NCBI GenBank assembly: GCA_020054355.1 | Contig: JAGVLI010000669.1 | Span: forward strand, 1 to 5,928 | Length of the DNA stretch: 5,928 nucleotides | Direction of reading: 5' to 3' | Origin: Planctomycetales bacterium | GTDB taxonomy: Bacteria > Planctomycetota > Planctomycetia > Gemmatales > Gemmataceae | In this document: in pieces, positions 1 to 5,685 of the stretch | Position numbering within the stretch: the stretch's first letter is position 1 | How the letters are laid out: every line of letters begins with the position of its first letter | Position numbers and translations under genes: made by a program | The notes under the pieces: model-generated | Told to the model about the DNA's origin: nothing | The model's database searches: none | The model's input: the letters and a program-made list of their open reading frames with translations, nothing else

Positions 1-206
1 CGGCGCACTTCGCGCGCGACCGCCTGCACCGCCTCGAAGTCGCCTGGCGAGGCAATGGGGAAGCCGGCTTCGATCACGTCCACGCCGAGGTCGTCCAGGG
101 CGCGGGCGATTTCCAGCTTCTCGGACAGGTTCATGCTGGCGCCCGGTGACTGTTCGCCGTCTCTCAGCGTCGTGTCAAAAATGATGAGTCTGTTCGAGTC
201 GCTCAT
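1..206 (-). CDS. leuA: 2-isopropylmalate synthase, N-terminal part (gene runs off the left edge)
   Basis: First committed step of leucine biosynthesis in the cytoplasm: condensation of acetyl-CoA with 2-oxoisovalerate to 2-isopropylmalate. The first 68 codons are present. The motif FDTTLRDGEQSPG (residues 10-22) is the signature of the DRE-TIM metallolyase family; Arg15 and Asp16 belong to the active site, and this Asp is a metal ligand in characterised LeuA proteins. DVIEAGFPIASPGDFEAV (43-60) follows and is typical of LeuA rather than homocitrate synthase. I place the start at the ATG at 206-204, because GGAG at 217-214 sits 7 nt upstream. The in-frame ATG at 212 would leave only 1 nt. The predicted protein begins MSDSNRLIIFDTT, like known LeuA proteins. 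Expression is probably controlled by the attenuator just upstream (220-374). The C-terminal regulatory domain lies outside the window, so the subtype cannot be judged. Confidence 0.94.
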   Translation of the reverse strand, partial: MSDSNRLIIFDTTLRDGEQSPGASMNLSEKLEIARALDDLGVDVIEAGFPIASPGDFEAVQAVAREVR

Positions 207-219
207 ATCCATGCTCCAC

Positions 220-258
220 AAAAAGAAAAAGGCCCTGGGATTATCAGGTCCCAGGGCC
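220..258 (-). terminator. Intrinsic terminator hairpin of the leuA attenuator
   Basis: Read on the minus strand, GGCCCTGGGA (258-249) and TCCCAGGGCC (240-231) form a perfect 10-bp G+C-rich stem with an 8-nt loop. It is followed at once by TTTTTCTTTTT (230-220). This is a textbook Rho-independent terminator, but it lies only 14 nt before the leuA start codon and after a leucine-rich leader peptide, so it should act as an attenuator rather than an end-of-operon terminator. Part of its 5' arm and loop (251-246, GGACCT) can pair instead with AGGTCC at 307-302, which would prevent the hairpin from forming. Confidence 0.9.
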
Positions 259-301
259 GGCGTCAGCGATTGCAATGGCTTACTTGCAGACGGCGCATCC
301 A

Positions 302-336
302 GGACCTATCCCCCGTTCAGGGGAAGCAGCAGGTCC
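302..336 (-). promoter_or_regulatory. Alternative-pairing segments of the leucine attenuator (1:2 versus 2:3)
   Basis: On the minus strand GGACCT occurs at 336-331, inside the leader codons Leu13-Asp14-Leu15. Its complement AGGTCC occurs at 307-302, overlapping the leader stop codon. A second GGACCT lies at 251-246 in the terminator. AGGTCC can therefore pair with segment 1 (hairpin 1:2, which also holds an inner CCCC/GGGG pairing) or with segment 3. The 2:3 pairing extends to about nine pairs (307-299 with 246-254, two of them G-U). This is the expected geometry for attenuation. A ribosome stalled at leucine codons would cover segment 1 and free segment 2 to pair with 3, so the terminator cannot form and leuA is transcribed. 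The pairing is seen in the sequence; the regulation is inferred from known leu and his attenuators. Confidence 0.8.
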
Positions 337-374
337 AGAAGCAAAAGTGTTCTACGGCGCACGACCGTCTCCAT
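306..374 (-). CDS. leuL: leu operon leader peptide, 22 residues
   Basis: A small ORF on the minus strand, ATG at 374-372 and TAG at 308-306. Its product runs METVVRRR, then TLLLLDLLLPL, then NGG. Eight of 22 residues are leucine: a run of four at codons 10-13, three at codons 15-17 and one at codon 19. Both common and rarer codons are used (CTT, TTG, CTG). It lies between a promoter (418-391) and the terminator hairpin (258-231) upstream of leuA, exactly where a leucine-sensing leader peptide belongs. The peptide itself probably has no function beyond ribosome stalling when charged leucyl-tRNA is scarce. I see no Shine-Dalgarno site. The predicted transcript start is only about 10 nt before the ATG, so translation may be close to leaderless. 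Confidence 0.85.
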   Translation of the reverse strand: METVVRRRTLLLLDLLLPLNGG

Positions 375-390
375 CGGGTATTCAAACTGA

Positions 391-418
391 AGTGTAGAGG
401 TTGGTGATTCAAAGTCAA
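391..418 (-). promoter_or_regulatory. Sigma70-like promoter of leuL-leuA
   Basis: On the minus strand, TTGACT (418-413) matches the -35 consensus at five of six positions. TACACT (396-391) matches the -10 at four of six, with a 16-bp spacer. Transcription would start near 385-382, about 10 nt before the leader ATG. TTTGAAT occurs in the spacer (413-407) and again at 386-380, so a protein site around the start is possible but unproven. Confidence 0.65.
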
Positions 419-458
419 CTCGATTTGGACGCTTTTTCGCGATACACTTGAATTCCGC

Positions 459-467
459 TGCTATTCT
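459..467 (+). promoter_or_regulatory. Possible extended -10 promoter for the parA-like gene
   Basis: TGCTATTCT has the TGn extension directly before TATTCT (462-467), which matches the -10 consensus at four of six positions. No convincing -35 box lies 16-18 bp upstream, which is tolerated in extended -10 promoters. The predicted start near 474 leaves a leader of about 65 nt before the GTG at 541. The promoter diverges from the leuL promoter; the two -10 elements are roughly 65 bp apart. Confidence 0.4.
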
Positions 468-484
468 TCCCGGTTCAGACAAAC

Positions 485-497
485 ATCATCTGATGAT
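485..497. repeat. Short palindrome upstream of the parA-like gene, candidate operator or binding site
   Basis: ATCATC and GATGAT are perfect inverted repeats around a single T. The site lies just downstream of the predicted transcription start and about 45 bp before the parA-like gene. ParA operons are often autoregulated by binding at such sites, so this is a candidate operator or partition site. A 13-bp palindrome can occur by chance. A second, weaker inverted repeat (TGCGC-CA-GCGCA, 514-525) follows directly. Confidence 0.3.
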
Positions 498-540
498 CGC
501 GGCAGCATGACGTTGCGCCAGCGCAGGCAGGAGAACCGAC

Positions 541-1392
541 GTGGCAACGACGGTTTCGCTCATCAACATGAAAGGCGGCGTGGGAAAGACGACGCTGTGC
601 TTCAACCTTGCGTGGTACGCTGCGTGGCGGCGGAATTTGCGTGTTTTGGCGGTAGACCTCGATCCGCAGTCCAACCTTTCTCACTACTTCATGGGCGCGG
701 AAGGCTATCTGGACTACATCAACGGGAACCAGCCAACTGTCGTGGAAATTTTCGAGCAGTTTGCCCCGCCCACTAGGTCCCGGCAAGGACCGCGAACAGT
801 TGATCCCACCCGCTTGATCCATCACCTTCAGGAGTGGAATGACGGCAGTTTGCTGCACCTGGTTCCGTCTCGTTTGGAGTTGTCTTCGACGTTAAAGAAC
901 CCGACCGAAAAAGCCCACTTGCTTCCGCGCTTCATGGCTCAGGTCAGCAATTCTTACGATCTCATCCTGATCGATTGCGCTCCGACGGAATCAATCCTGA
1001 CCACTGCTGCCTACTTGAGCAGTCGGTACGTCGTCGTGCCGGTCAAGCCAGAATTCCTGGCCGCAATCGGCTTGCCCCTGCTGGCACGATCTCTGGATGA
1101 ATTCCGCATCGGTCGCAACGATCACACGATCGAGTTGGCTGGAATTGTCTTCAACGATGCCGACCCTCAGCACCGCAAACCCGAACACAACCGCGCAAGA
1201 CGGCAAGTCCGGGAGATTGCCGAAGAAAACCATTGGCATGTTTTCGAGAAAGAAGTGCGCCATTCCGACTCCTACGCAACGGGAGCAAGGGCCGGTACGG
1301 CTATCTTTCGTACTCGATATGCGCTCGGCTATGTACGCAACGAATTCGCTGAGGTGGGCACGGAATTTTGCTCGAGGGTGGGACTCGAATGA
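541..1392 (+). CDS. Stand-alone ParA/MinD-family ATPase
   Basis: A 283-residue P-loop ATPase of the ParA/Soj type. These ATPases dimerise on ATP, bind DNA non-specifically and position plasmids, chromosomes or protein cargo with the help of a partner. The deviant Walker A motif KGGVGKTT is at residues 11-18, with the signature Lys11 and catalytic-loop Lys16. VLAVDLDPQSNLS (35-47) is the A' motif with the conserved aspartates. YDLILIDCAPTES (139-151) is Walker B. The C-terminal pattern VRHSDSYATGARAGTAIF (239-256) matches the conserved end of the family. There is no N-terminal helix-turn-helix, so it resembles small ParAs rather than P1-type ParA. The start is GTG, supported by AGGAG at 529-533 with 7-nt spacing. 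Its stop overlaps the next gene by ATGA, implying translational coupling. G+C is lower than in nadE (sample lines about 53-58% against about 63%). No ParB or CTPase gene is visible, so the cargo is unknown. Confidence 0.9.
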   Translation: MATTVSLINMKGGVGKTTLCFNLAWYAAWRRNLRVLAVDLDPQSNLSHYFMGAEGYLDYINGNQPTVVEIFEQFAPPTRSRQGPRTVDPTRLIHHLQEWNDGSLLHLVPSRLELSSTLKNPTEKAHLLPRFMAQVSNSYDLILIDCAPTESILTTAAYLSSRYVVVPVKPEFLAAIGLPLLARSLDEFRIGRNDHTIELAGIVFNDADPQHRKPEHNRARRQVREIAEENHWHVFEKEVRHSDSYATGARAGTAIFRTRYALGYVRNEFAEVGTEFCSRVGLE

Positions 1393-1922
1393 ACACACGA
1401 ACTCAGCAGGCCGCACTTCGCATCCGGCTCCTTATGGAGGAGTTTTCTCCCCAAGAACTAAGCGAAGCCATCGTTTTGCTTGGCGGCCAGCCAGAGGAAC
1501 ACCTGGCCCATTTTCTGGATCGAATCAAGCTGAATACCGCTGGCCCACAGCCCTCCTTGAAATCCCGTAGCGGAAGAGGGACTCGATCAGCTCACACACT
1601 GGATGCCATTCGGGAGACCGAGCCAGAAAAGTATCAGCTGCTCCGCGTATTTGAAACGCAACTGCTGGAAGGCGAGCGATTGCGAACGCTCCACGATGTA
1701 CGATCTTTTGGCCAAATGCTTGACAAGGAATTCGATCCGGGGAAATCGCGCCACGATGGGATTGGCAGATTGCTAAAAAAACTCGCGGAACTGGGCCTCG
1801 ACGAGCTACGTGAGGTCATTCGACGCGCCCCAGCGAGCAATGTCGAGGAATCGGAGGCCTATCTTCGCTTGTCCCGCCACATCATCTCAGGTGGTAAAGA
1901 TTCCGAAGCCCAGGCGGATTGA
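1389..1922 (+). CDS. Unrecognised 177-residue protein, putative partner of the ParA-like ATPase
   Basis: I do not recognise this family. The ATG at 1389-1391 overlaps the TGA of the upstream ATPase gene and is preceded by purine-rich GAGGGTGGGA (1374-1383). A TTG at 1368 would add seven residues but looks less likely. The protein seems soluble and mostly helical, with no signal peptide or membrane segment. An N-terminal helical part (about 5-46, with EEFSPQELSEAIVLL) is joined by a basic Ser/Arg-rich linker (about 56-70, KSRSGRGTRSAH) to a helical, charge-rich C-terminal part (about 75-168). The tail is acidic. There is no ParB-like helix-turn-helix or ParB box that I can see. The overlap with the ATPase gene and the shared base composition suggest a dedicated partner or adaptor, comparable in position to ParB, ParG or McdB-type proteins. 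That role is inference. It ends one base from the convergent nadE stop codon. Confidence 0.75.
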   Translation: MNTRTQQAALRIRLLMEEFSPQELSEAIVLLGGQPEEHLAHFLDRIKLNTAGPQPSLKSRSGRGTRSAHTLDAIRETEPEKYQLLRVFETQLLEGERLRTLHDVRSFGQMLDKEFDPGKSRHDGIGRLLKKLAELGLDELREVIRRAPASNVEESEAYLRLSRHIISGGKDSEAQAD

Positions 1923-1923
1923 T

Positions 1924-3996
1924 TCAGGGCTGGTCGGCTGCCGACAGTGAATCAAGCCACGCATTCACCTGAGCGTCCGAAGGCATCCGCCAATCGCCGC
2001 GCGGCGACAGGCTGACGGTGCCGACCTTGGGTCCGTCCGGCAAGCACGAGCGCTTGAACTGGTTGCCGAAGAAGCGGCGCAGGAAAATGCCCAGCCAGCG
2101 GCGCAGCTCGTCGGTGGCATAACTCCGATCGAACTTCGCCTGTTCCGCCAGGAAGAGAATCTTGGCCGGCGACGAGCCGTAGCGCAGAAAATGATAGAGA
2201 AAGAAATCGTGCAGCTCGTAGGGTCCAATGACCTCCTCGGTTTCCTGAACGATCTGGCCATCCTGCCCCATGGGCAGCAGTTCGGGTGAAATCTTGGTGC
2301 CGACGATGTCGAGCAGGATGCGTCGGGTTTCGCCGTCGAACTCATTTTCCGCCGCCCAGCGCACCAGGAACTTGACCAGCGTCTTGGGAATGCTGACGTT
2401 GGGGTTGTACATGCTCATGTGGTCGCCATTGTAGGTCGCCCACCCCAGGGCCAGTTCGGACAGGTCGCCGGTGCCGATGACGAAGCCGCTGTTCATCAGG
2501 ATGCTGGTGCGCATCCGGGCCTGCACGTTCTCGAACACCAGGTCCTGGCACTGCTCCGCGGGCACTTGCTGCAAGCGGGCCGTCAAGCCCGCGACGTCCA
2601 GGCCGGTCAGATCGATGCCGAGCGGCTGGTGCCCGATGGCCCGCCATTCTTCCAGACACAGATTCCTGATGTCCACTTCCCGCGCGGTGACGCCGAGTTG
2701 CTGCATCAGGTCCACGGCATTGCGTTTGGTCCGCGCCGTGGTGCCGAAGCCGGGCATGGTGAAGGCACGGATCCGCCCGCGCGGCTGGCCGAGCAGATCG
2801 AGCGTCTTGCAGACCACCAGCAAGGCGAGCGTCGAATCCAGACCGCCGGAGACGCCGATCGACACCTGCGGCGAACCAATGTGCTCCAGGCGTTTCGCGA
2901 GACCGGCGACTTGCGTATGGAAGATGTCCTCGCAGCGTTCCCGCAGCTGTTCCGAAGCGCGCGGCACGAACGGGTGCGGGTCGATGTCGCGCACCAGTTT
3001 GGCTACGGAAGGTGCCGAGCCGATCGAAGAGGACAGAAAGCCAATCTCCTGCTTGCGGGCTGCCTGGGTGAGTCGAAAGCTCTGCACGCGGAATGAAGAA
3101 CTGGGAGTCGAGGATTGCTGGGCATGGCCGTCGCCGTAGCTGTTCGTGCGCAGGCGTTCGATGCGCAGGCGTTCCAGGTCCACGTCCGCGACGAGCAGGG
3201 TTTCCTCCCGCTGGAACCGTTTCGATTCCGCCAGCAGGTTGCCGTTCTCGGCAATCAGGCAGTGGCCGCCGAAGACCAGATCGGTGGTCGATTCCCAGAC
3301 GCCGCAGGAGGTGTAGACATAAGCGCCCACGCAGCGCGCCGACTGGCCCTCGACCAGCTGTCGGCGATAGGCGGCCTTGCCGATCACTTCGTTGCTGGCT
3401 GACAGGTTGGTCAGCAAGGTGGCGCCGCTCAGGGCCTGCCGGGAACTGGGCGGGTTCGGCACCCAGAGGTCTTCGCAGATTTCCACACCGAGGATCAGTC
3501 CGTCCACGTTGGCCGCGCTGAACAGCAGATCGACGCCGAAGGGCACGTCCTTCTGATCGTGTACCTGGACGCTTTGACTGTGCCCGTTGCGCGCCGGGGA
3601 GAACCAGCGGCGTTCGTAGAATTCCTTGTAATTCGGCAGGTAGGTCTTGGGGACGATGCCGAGAATGCGTCCGCGATGCAGCACGGCGGCCACGTTGAAC
3701 AGCTGATCGTCCACGACCAGGGGCAGGCCGACCAGGACGAGGCCGGCGAACTGGGTGTTGCTGGCAGCGACGAGCGTGTCGAGTCCGGCGAGGGCGGCGC
3801 GTTGCAAGGTCGTCTGCTGAAAGAGGTCGCCGCAGGTGTAGCCGGTCAGGGCCAGCTCCGGAAAGACCAGGACGCTGACCTCCTGGCCAGCGGCTTGCCG
3901 CATCAGGCCGGCGAGGCGCTCGGCGTTGAAAGCGCAATCGGCCACGCGGAGACGAGGAACGGCGGCGGCGACGCGGACGAAACCGTGTTGGAGCAT
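1924..3996 (-). CDS. nadE: Glutamine-dependent NAD+ synthetase
   Basis: Last step of NAD+ synthesis: ATP-dependent amidation of nicotinate adenine dinucleotide, using ammonia released from glutamine. The 690 residues match the long two-domain form, close in size to the Mycobacterium enzyme (679). The N-terminal nitrilase-type glutaminase domain (about 5-280) has the complete Glu-Lys-Cys triad: Glu47 in FPELALTGYTCGDLF, Lys117 in VPKTYLPNYKEFYERRWF and Cys174 in GVEICEDLW. The C-terminal synthetase domain (about 345-690) has the pyrophosphatase loop SGGLDST (383-389), GTGDLSELALGWATYNGDHM (508-527) and the LPDGPKVG segment (652-659). The ATG at 3996-3994 has no clear Shine-Dalgarno site. In frame upstream there is only the vapC stop at 4021, so the gene cannot start much earlier. 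It begins 24 bp after vapC and may be co-transcribed with vapBC. It is intact. Confidence 0.96.
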   Translation of the reverse strand: MLQHGFVRVAAAVPRLRVADCAFNAERLAGLMRQAAGQEVSVLVFPELALTGYTCGDLFQQTTLQRAALAGLDTLVAASNTQFAGLVLVGLPLVVDDQLFNVAAVLHRGRILGIVPKTYLPNYKEFYERRWFSPARNGHSQSVQVHDQKDVPFGVDLLFSAANVDGLILGVEICEDLWVPNPPSSRQALSGATLLTNLSASNEVIGKAAYRRQLVEGQSARCVGAYVYTSCGVWESTTDLVFGGHCLIAENGNLLAESKRFQREETLLVADVDLERLRIERLRTNSYGDGHAQQSSTPSSSFRVQSFRLTQAARKQEIGFLSSSIGSAPSVAKLVRDIDPHPFVPRASEQLRERCEDIFHTQVAGLAKRLEHIGSPQVSIGVSGGLDSTLALLVVCKTLDLLGQPRGRIRAFTMPGFGTTARTKRNAVDLMQQLGVTAREVDIRNLCLEEWRAIGHQPLGIDLTGLDVAGLTARLQQVPAEQCQDLVFENVQARMRTSILMNSGFVIGTGDLSELALGWATYNGDHMSMYNPNVSIPKTLVKFLVRWAAENEFDGETRRILLDIVGTKISPELLPMGQDGQIVQETEEVIGPYELHDFFLYHFLRYGSSPAKILFLAEQAKFDRSYATDELRRWLGIFLRRFFGNQFKRSCLPDGPKVGTVSLSPRGDWRMPSDAQVNAWLDSLSAADQP

Positions 3997-4020
3997 GAGT
4001 GGTGTCCAGATGGATCGGCA

Positions 4021-4479
4021 TCAGGGGTTGGGCGGAAGGTAGTCTTGCAGCACCAGAATCGGGATTTCAGTCACTTTACGCAAACCCCCATCGTTGGTGA
4101 GAAAACAATCGGCTCCCCGTTTCAGACAGGCAGCGATTTGCAAGGCATCCATGAGCCGAATGCCGTACTTGGCTCGCAATTCGGCGGATCGTTCACCAAT
4201 CTCAGCGGTGAGTTCGACTGACTCCAGATTGGAATTTCCGATCAACAGATCTCGATACTGCTGCACCAGGTCAAGCCGCCCCGCTTGCAAGGGCTTCACC
4301 AGCACTTCCGACCAAGTGACCATGGATGTCGTTGCCAAATTCAGGCCTGGTTCAATGCGAGATTCAAACAAGGGCCGAACGAGTGGTCCGTATGCCGGAT
4401 GTGCTTCGACGAAATAGATGAATGGTGCAGTGTCCAGACCGACCAGATCGCCTGACGGAATATCGGTCAGCAAGTTCAT
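4021..4479 (-). CDS. PIN-domain ribonuclease toxin, VapC-like
   Basis: A 152-residue PIN-domain protein, expected to be a Mg2+-dependent endoribonuclease that blocks growth when free of its antitoxin. The four acidic residues expected at the active site are visible: Asp16 in GLDTAPFIYFVE, Glu58 in TWSEVLVKP, Asp111 in LMDALQIA and Asp130 in FLTND. A single domain fills the usual length for VapC. The start ATG (4479-4477) overlaps the antitoxin stop by ATGA, typical of coupled TA pairs. The stop at 4021 lies 24 bp before nadE. Sample lines are near 48-52% G+C, clearly below nadE and the membrane protein gene, which suggests horizontal acquisition together with the antitoxin. The RNA target cannot be read from the sequence. 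I give no gene symbol because VapC-like families are many. Confidence 0.9.
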   Translation of the reverse strand: MNLLTDIPSGDLVGLDTAPFIYFVEAHPAYGPLVRPLFESRIEPGLNLATTSMVTWSEVLVKPLQAGRLDLVQQYRDLLIGNSNLESVELTAEIGERSAELRAKYGIRLMDALQIAACLKRGADCFLTNDGGLRKVTEIPILVLQDYLPPNP

Positions 4480-4706
4480 GATGGCTTCTCATTGCGCAAC
4501 TGATCGACGTATTCCTGGGCATCCTGGCCGTGCCCGATGTCTCTTGCGATGCCGTAGTATTTGCTCCACGAGCGATTCTCCTTGACTGTGGACTGCGGTT
4601 GCACGATCACCACCACTTCCGCCGGTCCCGGCGGCAGCTGGCAGGGCACTTCCAGCCGTAACTTACCGTCTTCACCCACGGTGCCTTGCATCTGGATGGT
4701 TTGCAT
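4476..4706 (-). CDS. Antitoxin of the PIN toxin, VapB-like
   Basis: A 76-residue protein directly upstream of the PIN toxin and overlapping it by four bases. The N-terminal half (TIQMQGTVGEDGKLRLEVP, then PAEVVVIVQP) has the alternating pattern of a beta-rich DNA-binding or dimerisation fold. The C-terminal half contains WSKYYGIARDI (47-57) and DAQEYVDQLRNE (62-73), the kind of amphipathic tail that wraps around a PIN toxin. I chose the ATG at 4706-4704 because GAGG lies 5 nt before it. The longer reading frame from 4766 would start inside the 13-bp repeat next to the preceding gene's stop and has no support. It should neutralise the toxin and repress its own operon. The family is assigned by position and shape, not by a recognised motif. 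Confidence 0.82.
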   Translation of the reverse strand: MQTIQMQGTVGEDGKLRLEVPCQLPPGPAEVVVIVQPQSTVKENRSWSKYYGIARDIGHGQDAQEYVDQLRNEKPS

Positions 4707-4740
4707 GACGACCTCGTTGGAATTTGGTGCTAAGCCGTAA

Positions 4741-4766
4741 GCGGCGCATTCGAGCGGCGCATTCAA
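4741..4766. repeat. Two 13-bp tandem direct repeats upstream of the antitoxin gene
   Basis: GCGGCGCATTCGA (4741-4753) is followed directly by GCGGCGCATTCAA (4754-4766), with one mismatch. The repeats fill most of the gap between the membrane protein stop (4768) and the antitoxin start (4706). VapBC-type antitoxins usually bind repeats in front of their own gene, so these are candidate operator half-sites. I could not identify a confident promoter for the TA genes beside them. They could also be a chance local duplication. Confidence 0.5.
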
Positions 4767-4767
4767 A

Positions 4768-5586
4768 CTACCGGCCCTTCATCATCAGCAGGACGAAGCC
4801 CACCAGCCCCAGGAATATGGCGCTGAACAGGCAGGAGGCCATCGTCAGCAGCCAGCTGGCCGCCGGGTTGTCCAGGCTCTCGACCGCCGCCAGTTGCCGA
4901 CCGAGTTCGCCTTCCACGTCCTCGCGGAGCGTGCCCCGCGCCCGCTGCCAGCGCAGCGTGACATGGTGCATGGTCGGAAACGGGTCCAGGTCCAGCTTGC
5001 CCTCGATCTCCTCACCCGGCAGCCCGCCGGCGCTGTTTCCTTCACTGGCGGCGAGGGCGACGGGCTGCGGCAGGCCTGGACCGTGCCGCGCAATCTGGAT
5101 GGAATGGCTGGCCGTGCGTTCGAGCGGCACCGCAGCGCTGCGCAGGTTGAAGCGGTTGCCGATCCGCTCGGCCGTCAGTCCCAAGCGAGCGAAGACCTGA
5201 TGCAAGGCTTCTTCCAGGGCAGCGGGGTCGATGTTGTAGATCAGGGTGTAGCGCCGGCGCAGCCGCAGCAACAGCCAGGAACCGCCGACGATCAGCAGGA
5301 AATACAAGGCCCAGGGCACCGCCCAGAGCCAGCCCCACTTGCCGCTCGCCAGTTCGGACCACGGACCTTGAACCAATGCCGGCCGCCAGTGCGCGTGAAA
5401 GCTCAACAGCATCCAGGGGCCGCCGATCAGCAGGAAGCCGGCCAAGCCCCCCAGGACGCCGACGAAGTCCCAGGGGCCGGAAATCAGGGTGGGGTGCGGG
5501 CGGCCGTTAATCATCGACAGGTACAGCAAGTACGACGCCACCGGGAACGCAATCGCCATCGCGGCGAGGATGTAATAGCCGATCAA
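4768..5586 (-). CDS. Unrecognised four-helix membrane protein
   Basis: I do not recognise a named family. With the start chosen here the protein has 272 residues. Three hydrophobic helices lie near the N-terminus (about 1-25, 41-63 and 87-109), then a soluble domain of roughly 135 residues (110-244), then a last helix (about 245-268) ending in MMKGR. The loop after helix 1 reads NGRPHPTLISGPWDF. LRLRRRYTLIYN after helix 3 is positively charged, so the large domain is probably cytoplasmic. Start choice: the longest frame begins at a TTG at 5661, but that TTG is the -35 box of a good promoter (5661-5632). The TTG at 5586-5584 lies about 40 nt after the predicted transcript start and has GAGG 8 nt before it. 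The ATG at 5559 is a fallback. It ends 62 bp before the antitoxin start, with no terminator seen between. Function unknown. Confidence 0.75.
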   Translation of the reverse strand: MIGYYILAAMAIAFPVASYLLYLSMINGRPHPTLISGPWDFVGVLGGLAGFLLIGGPWMLLSFHAHWRPALVQGPWSELASGKWGWLWAVPWALYFLLIVGGSWLLLRLRRRYTLIYNIDPAALEEALHQVFARLGLTAERIGNRFNLRSAAVPLERTASHSIQIARHGPGLPQPVALAASEGNSAGGLPGEEIEGKLDLDPFPTMHHVTLRWQRARGTLREDVEGELGRQLAAVESLDNPAASWLLTMASCLFSAIFLGLVGFVLLMMKGR

Positions 5587-5631
5587 CGTCAGTACCTCGG
5601 AGAGAAAGCCGCCAGTCGAGCAGAAAAGTGC

Positions 5632-5661
5632 ATTGTAGCCAGACGGCGCAACCTCGGTCAA
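5632..5661 (-). promoter_or_regulatory. Sigma70-like promoter of the membrane protein gene
   Basis: On the minus strand TTGACC (5661-5656) and TACAAT (5637-5632) each match consensus at five of six positions, with an 18-bp spacer. Transcription would begin near 5625, leaving about 40 nt before the chosen TTG start. With no clear terminator downstream, transcripts may continue into the toxin-antitoxin genes and nadE. Confidence 0.7.
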
Positions 5662-5685
5662 TTACCGGGACGGCGGGCCTGGCTA

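Noticed and set aside
231..258. The hairpin as a simple terminator for a gene upstream
   Set aside because: The only ORF between the promoter and the hairpin is the Leu-rich leader, and leuA follows at once, so an attenuator explains it better.
55..390. A 111-codon plus-strand frame over leuA and its leader
   Set aside because: It is antisense to the leuA start, the attenuator hairpin and the leader peptide, and has no domain or ribosome site.
1368..1388. TTG start adding seven residues to the ParA partner
   Set aside because: The ATG at 1389 overlaps the upstream stop in the usual ATGA form and has a purine-rich site at suitable distance.
541..1392. The ATPase as evidence of an integrated plasmid or chromosomal parAB locus
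   Set aside because: No ParB, replication gene, parS-like 16-bp palindrome or iterons were seen nearby, so only a ParA-type ATPase can be claimed.
2342..4021. A 559-codon open frame on the minus strand, overlapping nadE
   Set aside because: It lies in another frame of nadE, is Arg/Pro/Ala-rich and shows no domain, while the nadE frame carries every catalytic motif.
3559..4221. A 220-codon plus-strand frame across the nadE start and vapC end
   Set aside because: It is antisense to two well-supported genes and has low-complexity composition; it is a product of G+C-rich codon bias.
4707..4766. Upstream start giving a 96-residue antitoxin
   Set aside because: It would begin in the 13-bp repeat, lacks a ribosome site and adds residues unlike an antitoxin N-terminus; the ATG at 4706 has GAGG at 5 nt.
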